A stretch of DNA of 64,000 nucleotides from Thuidium tamariscinum (GCA_947034885.2 OX344750.2:31606821-31670820); one strand, 5' to 3'; shown: positions 13,395-25,984, counted from the stretch's first letter. Numbers and translations are program-made. The notes: generated by a model not told the origin, from the sequence alone.

Positions 13395-14100
13395 GCTGGA
13401 GCTTTGCGATGCTCGCAACATTCTGCGCGCGGGGCCCGAGAATCCCAAGCCATCGTTCTGACATTATGAAATGTTAGCTCGCGTTTGCATATGTATGTGA
13501 TCACTTGCGTAAGATTAGTTTAGAGATTGGGACCACAAATGTACGTAGGCAGGTAATCAGGGGTGTAGTCTCCCTCGGATTCAGGATTGCGAGAGTTGCT
13601 GGAGACACGGAAGGCAAACTTTATGCGGGCAAGGAGCGTAGTACTTTCTTCAAGAGTGTTGTGATTTGTTTTGTGATTAATATATAGCAGAACAGGGAGT
13701 TGTATCAGGAGAAGAGTAATGCTTTAGAAAATGCATGTCAATCTTGAGCCGGTTGTGTGAAAATATTATGTTTGTTTCAACTCACAGTCTAAAGGATGCA
13801 GACCTGTATGGGCGAAAGAATGTTGCGGTGCCATTAATTCTGCGTTGCACCTCATGCCTTGGTTATTCAAGACCCGATTGTCCTCGCTTGAGTTCCATAC
13901 ATTCGTTTGCATGTGCTCACTTGCACTTTATCTGCAAGAGGACAATCACTTCATGGCAATCAATAAAATGTCCTCAGAAACTCTTTGTCAATAAGGAGAA
14001 GTCCTGGATAAAATCCTCATTTCAGTCTGCTAATGTTAATTTCTTCTTCACCTTCACTACCCTGCAATTCTTATTTTCATCCACCAGAAGGTCCTCATAC
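13395..14100 (+). other. 3' untranslated / downstream region of the NmrA-like gene
   Basis: Non-coding sequence of intermediate base composition follows the stop codon. About 13,640-13,990 reappears, inverted and diverged, at about 47,680-48,130 (shared landmarks GAGAAGAGTAATG, TTTAGAAAATGCATG, CCTTGGTTA, TATCTGCAAGA). That it is transcribed is inferred from its position and from being copied along with the gene's neighbourhood. Confidence 0.5.
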
Positions 14101-14106
14101 CCCTAA

Positions 14107-14820
14107 ATGCATGACTCTATTATACTCGATCAGTCATTCACTGGGTATGGTGGAGGGACCCCTTTCCCAATGGCACGCCCCCTTGGCGCTTCACGACACG
14201 GGAGCCTGCACAACGGAAGCTCGCAGCGACCGTGGCATACGCGAGCAGAGCGATCCTCGCAGCTCATCTCCCACTGGAGGAAGATTACAACATCGATCCA
14301 TTTCTAGACGCCCAGCTGGAAACACTGAAGCTCACACTCTCCCAGGAAAAGCTCGCGCTGCGTCTCTGCGAGGCCATGGGGCTCGACGACGTACGTGGAA
14401 CGTCGGGCGACTGATCCACGGCGAGCTTTAATTCACGTATGGTGCAGCCCGAGCAGCTGTGGACGCAAGAAAACACAACAACACGCCGGGATTGTTGGAA
14501 TTCCTGGATTTCAAAGCCAACAAGCTAGTCGCTCACATCCCACGGTCAACACGTGGACGGACATTCGTGCTTCCGAATGCGCTTGCTTCCATCGAAGAGA
14601 AATTTGCGAGATCACAAGCTTCAGAAATGAAGTGCCGTCCCGGGAGCGCCGTCTGGTGAATGCCATTTGCGAGGGAGAAGTTGCCGAAGGAAAGCTCGCT
14701 CTACGAGACTGTTGTTTTATTTTCCAAGTTTGGAGTGGTGATCCACGATTCGAGAGTTGCGCTCGCGGCCTTGCAGTATGGTTTCTGGTTTTGAAGGCCC
14801 GTGAAGGGATCATAAATTAA
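14107..14820 (+). pseudogene. GC-rich island with degenerate coding character, unidentified
   Basis: GC content is as high as in the NmrA-like gene. Two stretches look protein-like: 14232-14414 (contains LPLEEDYNIDPFLDAQLE and LALRLCEAMGLDD) and 14459-14659 (contains LLEFLDFKANKLVAHIP). They are in different frames and neither is long. I do not recognise a family. It may be the remains of a neighbouring host gene, or exons of a small gene whose splice sites I cannot place. Confidence 0.3.
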
Positions 14821-15082
14821 GCCGTGTCATTCATTCTAATTTCTTTGTGAACTCTGTTACAAACATGAGGACGCTGGCACGAGGACAGAGGACACTGGAG
14901 AAGCAGGAAATTGGAGCGCGAGGCCAATTCAGTCAAATTAAACCCCCCATGATTTCCAGTGCTGGATTGAGATTGAACTCCGAATTCTTCTCAGCAGTTA
15001 TTGAATCTCAACATACAGCAAGCTTACGAACCAATTATGTTCTGGAACCTCGTCACGCACACCTACCTACATGTGCTATTAA

Positions 15083-15443
15083 GTTCTATAGTAAAATATT
15101 GTACTTATGAAGGTTGAGTTTTTAAAAATAAGAATTTTATATGCTCAATGCACTAAAAATGGCAATGGTTGATAATTTTTGGTAAATTCTAACTAATTTT
15201 CCTTTAGAGATTAATTGTTATAAAGTCAAATTTTACACATTTCAATATAATGAAAATTAGAAATGCATGTCAAAAACAAACATGTCATAAATTTAATAAT
15301 ATAACCAATTAAATCATAATAAAGTTTATGAAAATTTATATTTGATGTTTGTATATTAGTATATTCTTTATTAGACAATTATAATTAAAAGTTCAACAAC
15401 AAAACTTGAAAATCCAACAATGTGAATGACAATGTTAATTTTT
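15083..15443 (+). repeat. Dispersed repeat R1, copy 1
   Basis: About 360 bp, similar along its length to 16692-16999 in the same orientation. Both begin near AAGTTC...TAAAATATTG and end near CTAATTTTTCAC or GTTAATTTTTCAC. Shared internal landmark: CATGTCATAAAT followed by ATATAACCAATTAAAT. No coding potential. It stops exactly where the truncated family B element begins. Class not determined. Confidence 0.6.
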
Positions 15444-15445
15444 CA

Positions 15446-15906
15446 CATGAATCCAAGAAGTTATGAATGACTGAGAAACTTTTTAGTGGAAGGAGGTTTA
15501 GCTGACATAGTGTTTTCTGCAACTTTTCTTGCTATTTTTTGACATTTCAAAGCCATTTTGTAGACACATTGAGTCAATTGTATGATATTTTTTCACCAAT
15601 GCGTTTGTATGTTGATTTTGAATCACTTTATAGTTTCAAGTTTTTTCATTTGAGTAGGTTTAGAAGTTGAATTTCACCTCAAAATGTGTTGCTAGGAAAA
15701 TTTCAGCATCTTTTTTCAACACTAAATCATTATAATCTTTCAATCTATATGGTCAAATGACTCCAAATTTGATTTATATCATCTACAACATGTTCCCTCA
15801 AGATTGTACGGTTGAGATTTTTGTACCTCAACGACATTTAAATTTATAGCACTTCAAAATCAATGATGTTTTGAACCCAGTTAGACCTTGGGCAGTGAGG
15901 GGTTAA
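15446..15906 (+). mobile_element. Truncated TTAA MITE, family B (right half only)
   Basis: It matches the right half of the 10862-11830 element (shared CTTTCAATCTATA, TGGTCAAATGACTCC/CCC, GGACATTTCAAA-like words). It ends in CTTGGGCAGTGAGGGG followed by TTAA (15903-15906), one base different from the intact family terminus. The left half is absent; repeat R1 abuts the break. Confidence 0.7.
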
Positions 15907-16691
15907 GTAAAAGAAGAAAGAGTTGAATTTTAATACTTCTTTTTTTAAGAAGTGTAGGATTAATTTATTTTAGGCTAACAAAAAGCAATTAGTTTCTTCC
16001 AAGCTTTTTCATCATATATACAACAATATTCATCCAACCCTTAAAACCATAAAGGACCTAATGCTCATACAATTACAAAATGAAATTTGCATAGATACTT
16101 ATAAAGTCAATATATAATGGATTGTTTTGAAATTTGATACATGATGTGTGCTTGTATAATCTTTTTGATGATACTCTTTTATTTTAGTTAAGATTTTAGC
16201 CATGTATTTGATTCAAAAGATGTGGAGTTCTTATATCTAAACGCAAGTCAAGTAGGGTGCTAATAAAGGATCAAAGTATTGAACAAGAAGATAAAACTAC
16301 AATTTATCTTTCTTTATGACCTCTCATATATTGCAATCCATGATGTCAATTTCTAGTTTAAAACTAGGGAATGCTATTTTTTTTAATCTGACTTAAAAAA
16401 AAAACCTAACTTGCAAATTCTTCTTCTATTATTAGTTTTCAAAAAGCATTTAAATATTACAAGCAATTTGAAGCACATTAGAAGCCTCAACTATTTCACA
16501 TACAAATGACTAACTTGATTACCTTCATATTGGTCAAATACTTCAAATTTTGGATATTGCCAAATTCTCTACAAATATGAGTCAAATTTTCAAGTGATTC
16601 TACTAGGTAGAAGGCCCAAAATTCTTTTTCTAATTTCGAATGTTAAAATCTTACAATCTAAATTATGAAAACCTTTTTTAAAGTTTTCTAC

Positions 16692-16999
16692 CAAGTTCCA
16701 CAATAAAATATTGCACTTATGAAAGTTGGATTTTTAAAAACAAGAATTTTGTATACTAAAATGCTGTGAAAAAATGGCAATAGTTGACAATTTTATTAGA
16801 AAACTAGAAATGCATGTAAAACACAAACATGTCATAAATTCAATAATATAACCAATTAAATAAAAATAAAATTTATGAAAATTTATGTTTGATGTTGGTG
16901 TATTAATATACTCTTTACTAGACAATTATAATAAAAGAAAATTCAACAACAAAACTTGAAAATTCAACAATATAAATGACAATCCTAATTTTTCACTAT
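16692..16999 (+). repeat. Dispersed repeat R1, copy 2
   Basis: Partner of 15083-15443 (see there); a stretch present in copy 1 (around 15180-15245) is missing here. The pair lies about 1.6 kb apart with a truncated TTAA element between. Confidence 0.6.
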
Positions 17000-17000
17000 A

Positions 17001-18121
17001 ATCTTTCAATGTAGACTTGAAGTTTGGGAATAAATTTTAAAGGAAAATAAAATTTTATTTAGGTTTGGTCAATATTTAGGCACATATATAGGTCCAATAT
17101 TTAAGACTTCTAAAAACAAATCACTATTTAAAAAAATGTGAAAATTATAATTTTGTACATTTAAAATTTAACATTTATAGGATATATTCACTCCAAAGGA
17201 ACATATCTTACTCTTCAAAGAGAAAAAATAACTCTCACCACAACAAAGATTAGAGATCAAAGCACTAAATATAGTAGTGGGGTTCTTTGATTATTTAATC
17301 TTACCAAGGTTATTTTGTTCTTCTTATAGGTTAATTTTTAAGGTTCATTGGACCATATATGTTTTTATATGGTATAAAATCCCATAAAATCTCCATCAAG
17401 TACTAAAATATAGTTGTAAACATTACTACTATTATAGTGTGTAGTAGTTATTAAATATGATAAATAATGTAATAGAGAATATAATAGTAATGAAATACAA
17501 AATACATATCCCAAAGAAAAATATGTGACTAAAAAGGGCCTCTCAAAGCTTAAAGGGATGTGATACAAACTCAATTTAATTGTTTGCTCTACAAAGGTAG
17601 GCCTTTATTCTAATTCAATGTGGTACACAACATAGAAAATATATCAATATCTTACACTTTTAAAGATTATGATTTACAACTTTGAGATTATAATCTTCAA
17701 TCAATCAGATATTAGAAAAGAATATGACAGTGAGAGGATTTAAACTCTGTAGGCTATAATCTTATTAATCTTTGTTCATCCTGTGTGGATTAAATCTCCC
17801 TCCTTTGTGTGAACTAACTCTTAATCTTGGAAGAAATAGTCATCTTCATAAGAAGTTAAATTTATTGTACCATTTTTTTCATATTTAGGGTGAATTTATC
17901 TTTTTTTGGACTTTTTGAGAAAGTGCCAAGATGGTAATCATTTACAATTTAGCTAATGAAGCATTGTATTTCTACATTCATCCATCTTTCAAATAAAAAA
18001 TAAACTAACCACTTGAGATGGAAGTAGCTAATTCTAAGGACAAGATCATCAAACCTACATTAGTCTACAATTGAGGATGTCTTAAGTTTAGTGCACAAAA
18101 CTTCAAAGCATTTAGTTCCAT
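17001..18121. other. AT-rich intergenic DNA, nothing recognised
   Basis: Short frames only. No element ends or conserved gene. Confidence 0.5.
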
Positions 18122-18499
18122 TTACAAAACAAAGAGCTCATTCTCTTGCAATTCATCTTTTGCATGCCTATCTTTAGTCTCTTCTTCCACCCTTGCTTCT
18201 TCTTTTTTCTCCGTTAGGTATATCTCCTTGTCTTTGAGCTTTTCAGTGTCAATACTTTGTTCTTTCCCAACCAAAGGATCATTTGCCACAGTCACAGACT
18301 TTGGGACAACCCAATCCATAGGAATGTTGATAAGGATTTGATCCTTAGAAGGTGACCTCCATTGCAACATGGAAATGTGTTGAAGGAAAAAAAAGAATAG
18401 AATATATGCCATTATGCATGCGAAGATCACCATTTGCCTATTTTGGGTGTTTCTATTGCTATAACTTTGTAATCTTAGTAAGAATTGCGAACCATACAT
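18122..18499 (-). CDS. Hypothetical 125-residue frame, doubtful
   Basis: Minus-strand frame from ATG at 18499. It has a hydrophobic stretch (about residues 23-41, with ACIMAYILFFFFLQ) followed by a strongly charged, helix-prone C-terminal third (LKDKEIYLTEKKEEARVEEE). That bias is more protein-like than the other AT-rich frames nearby, so it could be a piece of a longer coding sequence, possibly from a mobile element. No family recognised, no supporting context. Confidence 0.2.
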   Translation of the reverse strand: MYGSQFLLRLQSYSNRNTQNRQMVIFACIMAYILFFFFLQHISMLQWRSPSKDQILINIPMDWVVPKSVTVANDPLVGKEQSIDTEKLKDKEIYLTEKKEEARVEEETKDRHAKDELQENELFVL

Positions 18500-18643
18500 T
18501 GTGTTGCTTGACTTTTATAATTATAAATTTATTGGATATGAAATCTTCACTCATATAGACTCAATAGAGACTTCTTCTAAAAATCCCTAGTTAAATAAAC
18601 AATCGCAAATCATTGTATCCCCTTGTCAATAAGGAGCATCACC

Positions 18644-18941
18644 CCCGGGGAGGACACTTCTTGTGTATTTGGGGGACCCACGTGCGGCGGTGGGGTATTT
18701 TTAGGGGGGCTATCAATTACTTGTAATCATTACTTGGCAACATTAAAAGAGCCCCTATTTTACCATAAAGCGGAAAAATCAGCCATATTATCATCCCTAT
18801 TTTATTTTTAAAACACTTTGCCTTTTTAATGCCCCCTATTTTATATATAAATTTCTTATAAATTTTACCCAAGATTATTTAAATGTACCCTATCTTCCGC
18901 CACACGTAGGTTATTAAAAAATGGGAAGTGTCCTCCCCTAG
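18644..18941. mobile_element. hAT-like MITE with 8-bp target duplication
   Basis: A 298-bp element. Left end CCCGGGGAGGACACTTC and right end (reversed) CTAGGGGAGGACACTTC form a 17-bp terminal inverted repeat with two differences. The flanks GCATCACC (18636-18643) and GCATCACT (18942-18949) are an 8-bp target duplication with one change. An 8-bp duplication is the established mark of hAT elements, though the termini do not closely match classical hAT ends. No coding capacity. A related end lies at about 25,960-25,982. Confidence 0.7.
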
Positions 18942-19818
18942 GCATCACTACTACATAAAGAAAACTAAAAGTCTTTGTGCTTAGTGCAAGATTGTTCACC
19001 TGAAGCATAGAACCATATATAGTATTATTTAAACCTATTCAAAGAAATCTTCCAACTTCCATTGCAAAAAAAATCATATGATTATGTAAGTAGAAAAACA
19101 TCTCCTACAACATCTAAAGAAAATTAGGTCTCCATTATGTTCCACTAAAATACCACAATTACTACAAAAATAATTGCTACAAAGGTTTAGAATAGAAGCA
19201 ATATTTATGCCAAAATAAGCTCCCTTTCTATAATATATTATAGTATAACTACATCATTATTCTACATGGTGATTTTTGGCAATACAATATTGTCTTTTAA
19301 TTTGAAAAATCAAGGCCAAAATGATTGAAAAAGTCTCAATTTGCTTTCAAATCACAACATGAAATGGAAATGTGAGAAGATATTGGGTGTATGTGATTAA
19401 TTGCATTCAAATTAAATCACCTCAAACAATGAGGAGGGAGAAAAAAAATTATGACCAACTTCATTCCATTTAATTAGTGCAAAGAGCATGTTGTGTTTAT
19501 CAATACCTTGCAAATAATGTATAAACAAAACATAATGGAAATGATTGGAAGAAGAAGAAATGAATCTTTGAAACATGGTTGGAGATGTGGGCCTTGTTTT
19601 TCCAAGTATTCAAGAAACTCAACATTTTGAAATGAGTGGCCTTTAGATGTTTTCATTTTCTTAAAATCATGGTTCTTGCCAATTTTTTTCTACAATTTCT
19701 TTTATAGATTACAAATTACATTTCAAACTTTGTGCAATACATTTCTCATGGATGCATGTACTTTTGGAATTTTTGGTGCTTTGTGGTGCAAAATAGGCCT
19801 TGGTTCTTATAGATTTAG

Positions 19819-19865
19819 TTAACCCTTAACTGGGTCGACGTCCAAATATTGGACGATGTACAGAA
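19819..19865 (+). repeat. Left end of the 6.9-kb piggyBac element with subterminal hairpin
   Basis: TTAA, then CCCTTAACTGGGTCGAC, then the perfect hairpin GTCCAAATATTGGAC. Several other TTAA elements in the window also carry a short hairpin directly inside one end. Confidence 0.75.
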
Positions 19866-21674
19866 GGTTTCTGCCGAATGAGGAAGGCAACGTCTGTTTT
19901 TCATCCGTCCTTTTTTCAGAGTACACCTGGACGAGTGAAGCGCGTGTGCAAGGAAAGTGCAGCCTTGAAAAGCACGACCATATTTTTGGAAAAATAAGAG
20001 ACAGTGAGGGTGCCAAGAATAACGATAATTTTGGACTGCCCATTCATGGGTGCCGTGACTTCTTCGGAAATATCGGAACAGTACTTTCCCAGAAGGGTAG
20101 GGGCAGCTTGGTGTTTACCGCATACGTCAGTTGGGGCCACACCGCAGCCTGTGGAATACTAAAAAAATGGCGAGTAAGGATGCGCCACTCCGCTTGGACT
20201 CGAAGGGTGGGCCGCAAGGCAATTACGAATTCCAGGTGTCTCTAGCTTACAGGGATGTTCATATTAAAAATTCGCTTTTCCGGAATGCGGTGGCTACGTC
20301 TTCAATTCAGGCACTGAAGAACAAATGATGTACAATGAATCCGCAATGTCTGCGGGTACTTCTTATAGCTGACACTCCTATGTGGGGAGTGTACAATACT
20401 TCACAGAATGTTTTTTATGGAGCTTTTCCAGACTAGAATATTGCAGAAGCACAATCTCATAGCATTCTCTAGCAACGTGTGGCAAGTCTGCCTACAATGC
20501 TGGAGGCTACAGTTGAATCATGCATTCAATTTGTGGCACTGGCTGCACACAACAATTATGTCTTGTATGAAGATAATTTCTTGAAGCCGCCTTCAGCCTT
20601 CATGAACTCCTGCATTATCTACTTGCTGAGCACTCATACGACCTCAATAAAAGTCATTGCCCAGCATGTTCCACAATCACCTGAGCCCACACCATCTTCA
20701 CATGCAATTCCTACTGCGACTGAGACAGTGTGCCTTCCACTTCATGATTTCTTCCAGTTCATTAGTTCTTCCTTCTTTGTGAGCTCATAGCATTTGCACG
20801 GACGACCGGAGTAGTTCATGAGCGACTGTGCATGCGGAATTCTTGACGTGCATGGGCAGTCAGTGTTCTGTCAGAGCCTTCGTAATAGCCAACCATACTT
20901 GCTTGCTTCAGTGATCACATTGTCGACGACTGCGTTACCGATTACAAGAAGGGTTTCGAAGACTTCTGAGCTCAAGTACCGTAGTTTCATTGACAACGGA
21001 GCCGTTGTGCACTACGTCAGCAGTCCATGTTCGCATGCTCAGGTAATTCTCAATGCCGTCGTCACATACTTGACATTCCATATCGTATTCTCCAGCTACC
21101 GCATGCGATCACGTAACTAGGCATAGTGCAAGTCTACCGTTCAGTCAGCTTTGACAGTTTCCTGTCATTGCATGCAGCGCTGCATCCAAGCGTCCGCACT
21201 GTTGAAATACAGGCGAATTACCTTGTCGTCGTCACACTTTCCTCTCTACGTGTCTGCAGTCCTCGTCAAGATTGTGATGAAGGGATGAGGTATTCGTCCT
21301 TCGGTTCTCATGATGTCATCCACTGATGCGCAACCCTCCACTTTGCCTCAGATTCGGGAAACCATTCGACAATGGTGTGCGTCAGTAGCCGCCAGTGAAT
21401 CACAGACGCGCCAGATTCTAGGACTGCTTGACCGTCGACAACTTCTCAAACGCCCTCTGAAGCGTGGCATCAAGAAACGGGACACTCCACGGGGGCTGCG
21501 CTTTCTCTTTCGCCATCACTGCTCCAAAATACTCGGTTGAAAGGAACGCCGACCGGAAGGCCACCCCGAAGGATTTTCGGATGAGGTGAATCACGCGTTG
21601 CGTGTCCTTCTGTGGCCAGACGAATCTGCACCGCCGTGCATTTGCCGTCTTTGCGTGGCTGCGGCCTCTTTTAA
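19866..21674 (+). other. piggyBac element leader region, no assigned gene
   Basis: GC-moderate sequence belonging to the element. Frames at 19856-20245, 20131-20328 (with ATG-led MASKDAPLRLDSKGG) and 21310-21540 (QIRETIRQWCASVAASESQTRQ as landmark) are short and unrecognised. The last could be an upstream exon of the transposase, but no splice sites were settled. Confidence 0.4.
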
Positions 21675-21719
21675 TTGAAGTGTCATCCCAAGCAGCTGCA
21701 GACGACGAATTCGTGCAGC

Positions 21720-24700
21720 ATGTCGCGCCGACCGAATCCCACTAAGCCCGGCTCGGACTGCAGCGACGGAAGTCGACACATAACGAGATCAGCGACACTA
21801 CGCATGGCACTCATTGCAGCAGTCGATGAAGCTGAGTCGAGACGGAAGCGGCAGCTCCTAACTTCTGAGACTGGAGCTCCCGTGCTCACAAAGAGGGCAC
21901 GCATGGAACACTTCGAGGCGGACGACAAGGGAAGAGATGCTACTCGCATGTTGTCCGGACCGCTGATGAATACTGCTATTTATGAGCACGGCAGTTGCAG
22001 CCATCACGCTCCGCCAGCGCCGCTCAACCACGTTGCAACACATCCTGCCGTCAACACTATGACTTCAGCTCCTGACCGCATTGTCCTGCCCATGTCCGAT
22101 GCCCCCATTCCAGTGCGTTTCAGACTTCATCGTAGCGTCGATGCTGCTCGGGCCGAGTCCTCCCAAAGCGGATCCGACAACGCGCTGGGTCTGGTAGTGC
22201 ACTCCTACGTGAAACTGGAAACCAGTGAACTGCACTACGTCGTCCTTCTCCAAACCGGCAAGTACGTCGACATTCCATGTGGCGAAGTGGAGCCCCTGTC
22301 GCTACTCATGAATGACGACTGTCCGGATATGTCGACGCCAACCTCTCACCGTGCGCAACGGAGCCCAGTCCTCACTACGTGCATGCCGTCACCTCATGGT
22401 GATCGAAGCTTCACTTCAGTAGAGGCACTGCAGTCATTCGTGCCTCTCTCGGTCGACAACAACGGACGCTCCAGTGGAGATGACGATCAAAACTCTTGGC
22501 AGAGTTGGTATGACTTCGACGCCTTCTCGCAACGCACTGTAGAAGATGACTCCCAGTACCGCATTCCTGAGCCGCCGGACTCTTTCCCAGGTGACTGCGG
22601 GAACTTCACGTTCCGGAGGCCTCTGCTACCTGAGGAAGACATGTACCGCAACGGCGGGGCCATGAATACGGATTCGGTGGCCGCGGTACCGTACTCTCCG
22701 GGACCAACTGCTCCACTTCCGATCGCTGCGGTTCCGGACTGCAAGCAGAGCATCCATTCGAAAGACGTGCATTGTCAACAAGTCGTGCCCATTTCCAGTG
22801 ATGTCGAGAACATCGACCCCAACGTTCATAGATTCAAGAGGGCGGAACCCACTTCCTCCACGGAAGTGCCCGTTGGTCTGGGTAATTCCGTGCATACGGC
22901 ATTGCTGTCTGCCCAGCGAAGCAGCCAAACGCCATCTGTCAATGCTAGCGGTCGTTTTTCTGCTGTCGCACCCGTTTCCGTATTTGAACGAGTCGTGGAG
23001 GCTTTCGATACTCGTGATGAACGCACACGCGGGACGACAGTCCTCCCCAGCGTGTAGAGCCGCTGTTCCGGGCAGGAGGAACTTCATCGCGTTCCCAGTG
23101 CGGCTCCTTCCGTGAATGATCTGCGCAATCAAGAGAGGACGGATCGCCAAGAAGCACAGCGGCCGATTCTCCCAGTTCGTGAGGCAGAATTGCCGGGCGG
23201 TCACGCGTGGGATGCAGCGCCAGCATTGGGCGCATCACCGTCGACTGATGGAGTCCGGGACAACGACGGCGGCGGACGCCAACCGCCAATGCAGCAACGC
23301 AGTGGACGTCCTACACGAGTGACGGCTGGAGCAGCGCGGATGGCATTCCAAACTGAATTTGCGGAGCACACGTGGACAACTAATCACTCATCGTACTGTA
23401 CTGAGCGTCCTGCATTCGGAGGACCACTTGGAGGGCCATCGTTTCCAATTCATCGCATGCCCACGAAAACATCGCTATTCAGCCGTTTCTGGTCGGACAG
23501 TACGCTCCAACAAATCTGCGACGAGACTAACAGATACGCCAGTCAAGTGCATCCCGACACTCATCTGCCGCTTGGCGGAGGAAGGTGGTGGCGTCTAACG
23601 AAGACTGAGCTCAAGGCCTTCATCGCAGTCAATATGTTGATGGGCATCAAGCGGCTCCCAAGCCATAGGAGTTACTGGAACCATGCCAACCAGTTCCTCT
23701 ATTGCCCGAGCGTGTCATCCATAATGACTTGTCGTCGATACGAGGATATTACCCGCTGCCTCCATGTCGCGGATGACCGTGTACATGGGCTACCAGTAGA
23801 GGATTACGAAATTGATAGACTGAAGAAGATGCGGTGGTTGGTCTCGGAGATGAGGAATCGCTTCAAAGCAAACTGGAACTTGTTCCAGGAGGTCACGGTG
23901 GACTAAACAATGATTCCGTACAAGGGGAAGTACTGCCCAATGCAGCAGTACATGCCCCGTAAACCTACACGCTGGGGAGTGAAAGTGTGGTGCATCGCTG
24001 ATGCACGACATAAGTACATCTATGACTTCGAAATTTACACTGGATCACTTTGTCGAGATGGCAGGGCTCGAGTTCTTGCAGGCGGTCCGAAGTCACCTCA
24101 TGAGGTGGTTATGCACTTGATGCTTGGATTGCATGGTCACTCTCATATTGTGTGCACTGATAACTTCTTTATCTCAGTGAAACTGTTGTTGGAGTTGAAG
24201 TCTCTTGGCACTTATGGAGTAGGAACTGTCCGGAGTAATCGTGTTGGACTACCTCGGGCTCTGGCAAACACGAAGGCCTTGTCCAGGGATCCGCAGGGCA
24301 TGATGTATTGGAGGATGCATGAGAGCCGGGACATCAGTTGCGTGGTCTTCATTGACCGGAAGCCCGTTCTGCTCCTTTTGACGTACTACACCCCCATTCC
24401 AGCGCCGCTCCTACCGTGGCCAACAGTTCCGCGTCGACTGGATGGCCGAGTCAGGGACTTGCCGACTAGCCCAGTGCATAAGGCATACACGGAGTTTATG
24501 CGTGGAGTGGACGTCGCTGACCATTTGAGGGGTAACTACTCTTGTCAAACTCGCAGCCACAAGTGGTGGCATAAAGTTTTCCTATATCTCGTCGACACGT
24601 CTCTTGTGAATGCTTTCATACTTCACTAGAATGCGGCTGAGCAGCTTGGGAAGGGTCCGCAATCTCATTTGCATTTCCAACTGAAGATGGCTGAGGAATT

Positions 24701-24911
24701 GAGTAGGCCCTGGTCTCTTCAACAAGGAGCCGTGTCTGTGTTTCGTTTGGCAACTCCTGGAGTGCATGGACTTGTTCGGAGTGTCAGGCGCAGGAAATGT
24801 CGCTTCTGCATGGGAAGAACAAGGACCAACTTGATGTGTCCACAATGCGGTGGTGTCTTTCTACATCTAGGAGCCTGTTTCCAGAGGACTCACTACGCTC
24901 TGAGAAGGTGA
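21720..24911 (+). pseudogene. piggyBac transposase (DDE_Tnp_1_7 type) with three in-frame stops
   Basis: One reading frame covers the whole gene (ATG at 21720), interrupted only by TAG at 23055-23057, TAA at 23904-23906 and TAG at 24627-24629. The first ~450 codons are Ser/Pro/charged and not diagnostic. From about 23470 the piggyBac core appears: FSRFWSDSTLQQICDETNRY, ELKAFIAVNMLMGI and DDRVHGL; then the first catalytic Asp in VTVD just before the TAA, followed by TMIPYKGKY; the second in VCTDNFFIS (about 24,155); the third in MRGVDVADHLRGNY (about 24,500). The C-terminus (about 24,790-24,890) has the cysteine-rich cross-brace zinc domain, CRFC...CPQCGG...C..H. The TAA falls immediately after the first catalytic residue, where family members usually have Glu. 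The enzyme class cuts and pastes at TTAA. The stops make the gene non-functional unless read through; no frameshift was seen. Confidence 0.9.
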
Positions 24912-25415
24912 AGAGTCGAAGTCACGTTTAGCTTCGTGCACTGTGGACGTGGGGACGTCGATGTGAATTTGTACAAAAGGGTCGCAGGTGTGCAGACGTT
25001 GGAGGCAGAAGAGCTTGAGGTTCCAAACAAACGCCACGTCAGGTGTTGTTCATGTACAGAGCATGTATAGAAGGGAATAAGGCTAGGATAATCGATGGTG
25101 CAGTAGTTTCGTTTGCACCCTCGTTGATGTTCGTGCTACTGGCAGTACTTGTCTTTGTTGAGATATACTATGTAGACTACAAGGTACTATGAGGCTCCTC
25201 CGTATTGTATGGAGCGGCATGTGGAATTTGAGCCTTTGGCATGTCGTGACGTGAGGAGTGAGTCCAGCGCATTTTGGGTGAAATGACAGCGCCTTCTGTA
25301 CAGTTTTGAAGTAAAGAAGAATTTGTATGTTTTGTAAACCGGAGTTGCTGTCTCACAGTGTGTAGAGGTTGGAAGTGTCAACAACCTGTGCAACATAATT
25401 TTACTTTTATGAAAA

Positions 25416-25569
25416 TGTGCTTCAGGTGTGCTTGAGGTGACCTCAAGCACACCTCAAGCACAAGAAATTATTCCCCATTCAATTTGGAATTAAATTTCTT
25501 ATTCTTCTATTTTTATCAAATTGTGCTTGAGGTGTGCTTGAGATCACCTCAAGCACACCTCAAGCACAC
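25416..25569. repeat. Pair of 47-bp palindromes
   Basis: Two near-perfect palindromes, 25416-25462 (one mismatch) and about 25522-25569, are built from the unit CTTGAGGTGTG repeated and mirrored around CTTGAGGTGACCTCAAG or CTTGAGATCACCTCAAG. About 60 bp of AT-rich DNA separates them. They sit inside the AT-rich insertion in the piggyBac element. They could be the two ends of a tiny foldback element or a structure-prone repeat. Confidence 0.8.
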
Positions 25570-25779
25570 TTTCTATGTTTAACTTTTTATTTTGAATTAA
25601 ATTTTTAAAACTTCTAATATTTGAATGATTAATTTATTAGTCTCTTAAAGATTTATTTTTCCTACATAGCTTTCATTCATTCTTGTAAACCACTGTCATA
25701 CATGGGATTCCACCTTGGTATCCTAAAACCAATTTGTACTCTCTTAAGTATAGGCCTAAAAAGTTTAGATTTTTGAAGG

Positions 25780-25982
25780 GGATTTAGAGGGGGGCTACCT
25801 TAGAAAAAAATAGAAAAAAAATCTACTAATATAAGGCACCCTTCTTTTTTTACAATGGCTAGTTGTCCTTTATGGACATGGTAATTTATTTTCAATAATT
25901 GTCAAAAATTTAGGTCGCCCCAATTAAAAATACCCTTCATTTGTTCGCACGCTAACATCTAAAAAATGGGGAGTGCACCCCC
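25780..25982 (-). mobile_element. One-ended remnant related to the hAT-like MITE
   Basis: The right end, read in reverse, is CCCGGGGGGTGCACTCCCC. It resembles the terminus of the 18644-18941 MITE, and downstream similarity includes GGTATTTTTA followed by a G-rich run. A matching left end was not found, so the copy looks truncated. Confidence 0.45.
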
Positions 25983-25984
25983 CG

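Noticed and set aside
12308-13504. Several minus-strand and alternate-frame ORFs over the NmrA-like gene
   Set aside because: Shadows of a GC-rich coding region; the plus-strand frame has the nucleotide-binding motif.
15083-16999. R1 pair as LTRs of a small retrotransposon
   Set aside because: No TG/CA ends, no target duplication, no internal retroelement sequence; a truncated TTAA element occupies part of the interior.
19866-20328. Second protein gene in the piggyBac leader
   Set aside because: Frames are short, overlap on both strands and match nothing I know.
22626-23289. Long minus-strand frames over the piggyBac transposase
   Set aside because: Shadow frames; the plus strand leads into the recognised core.
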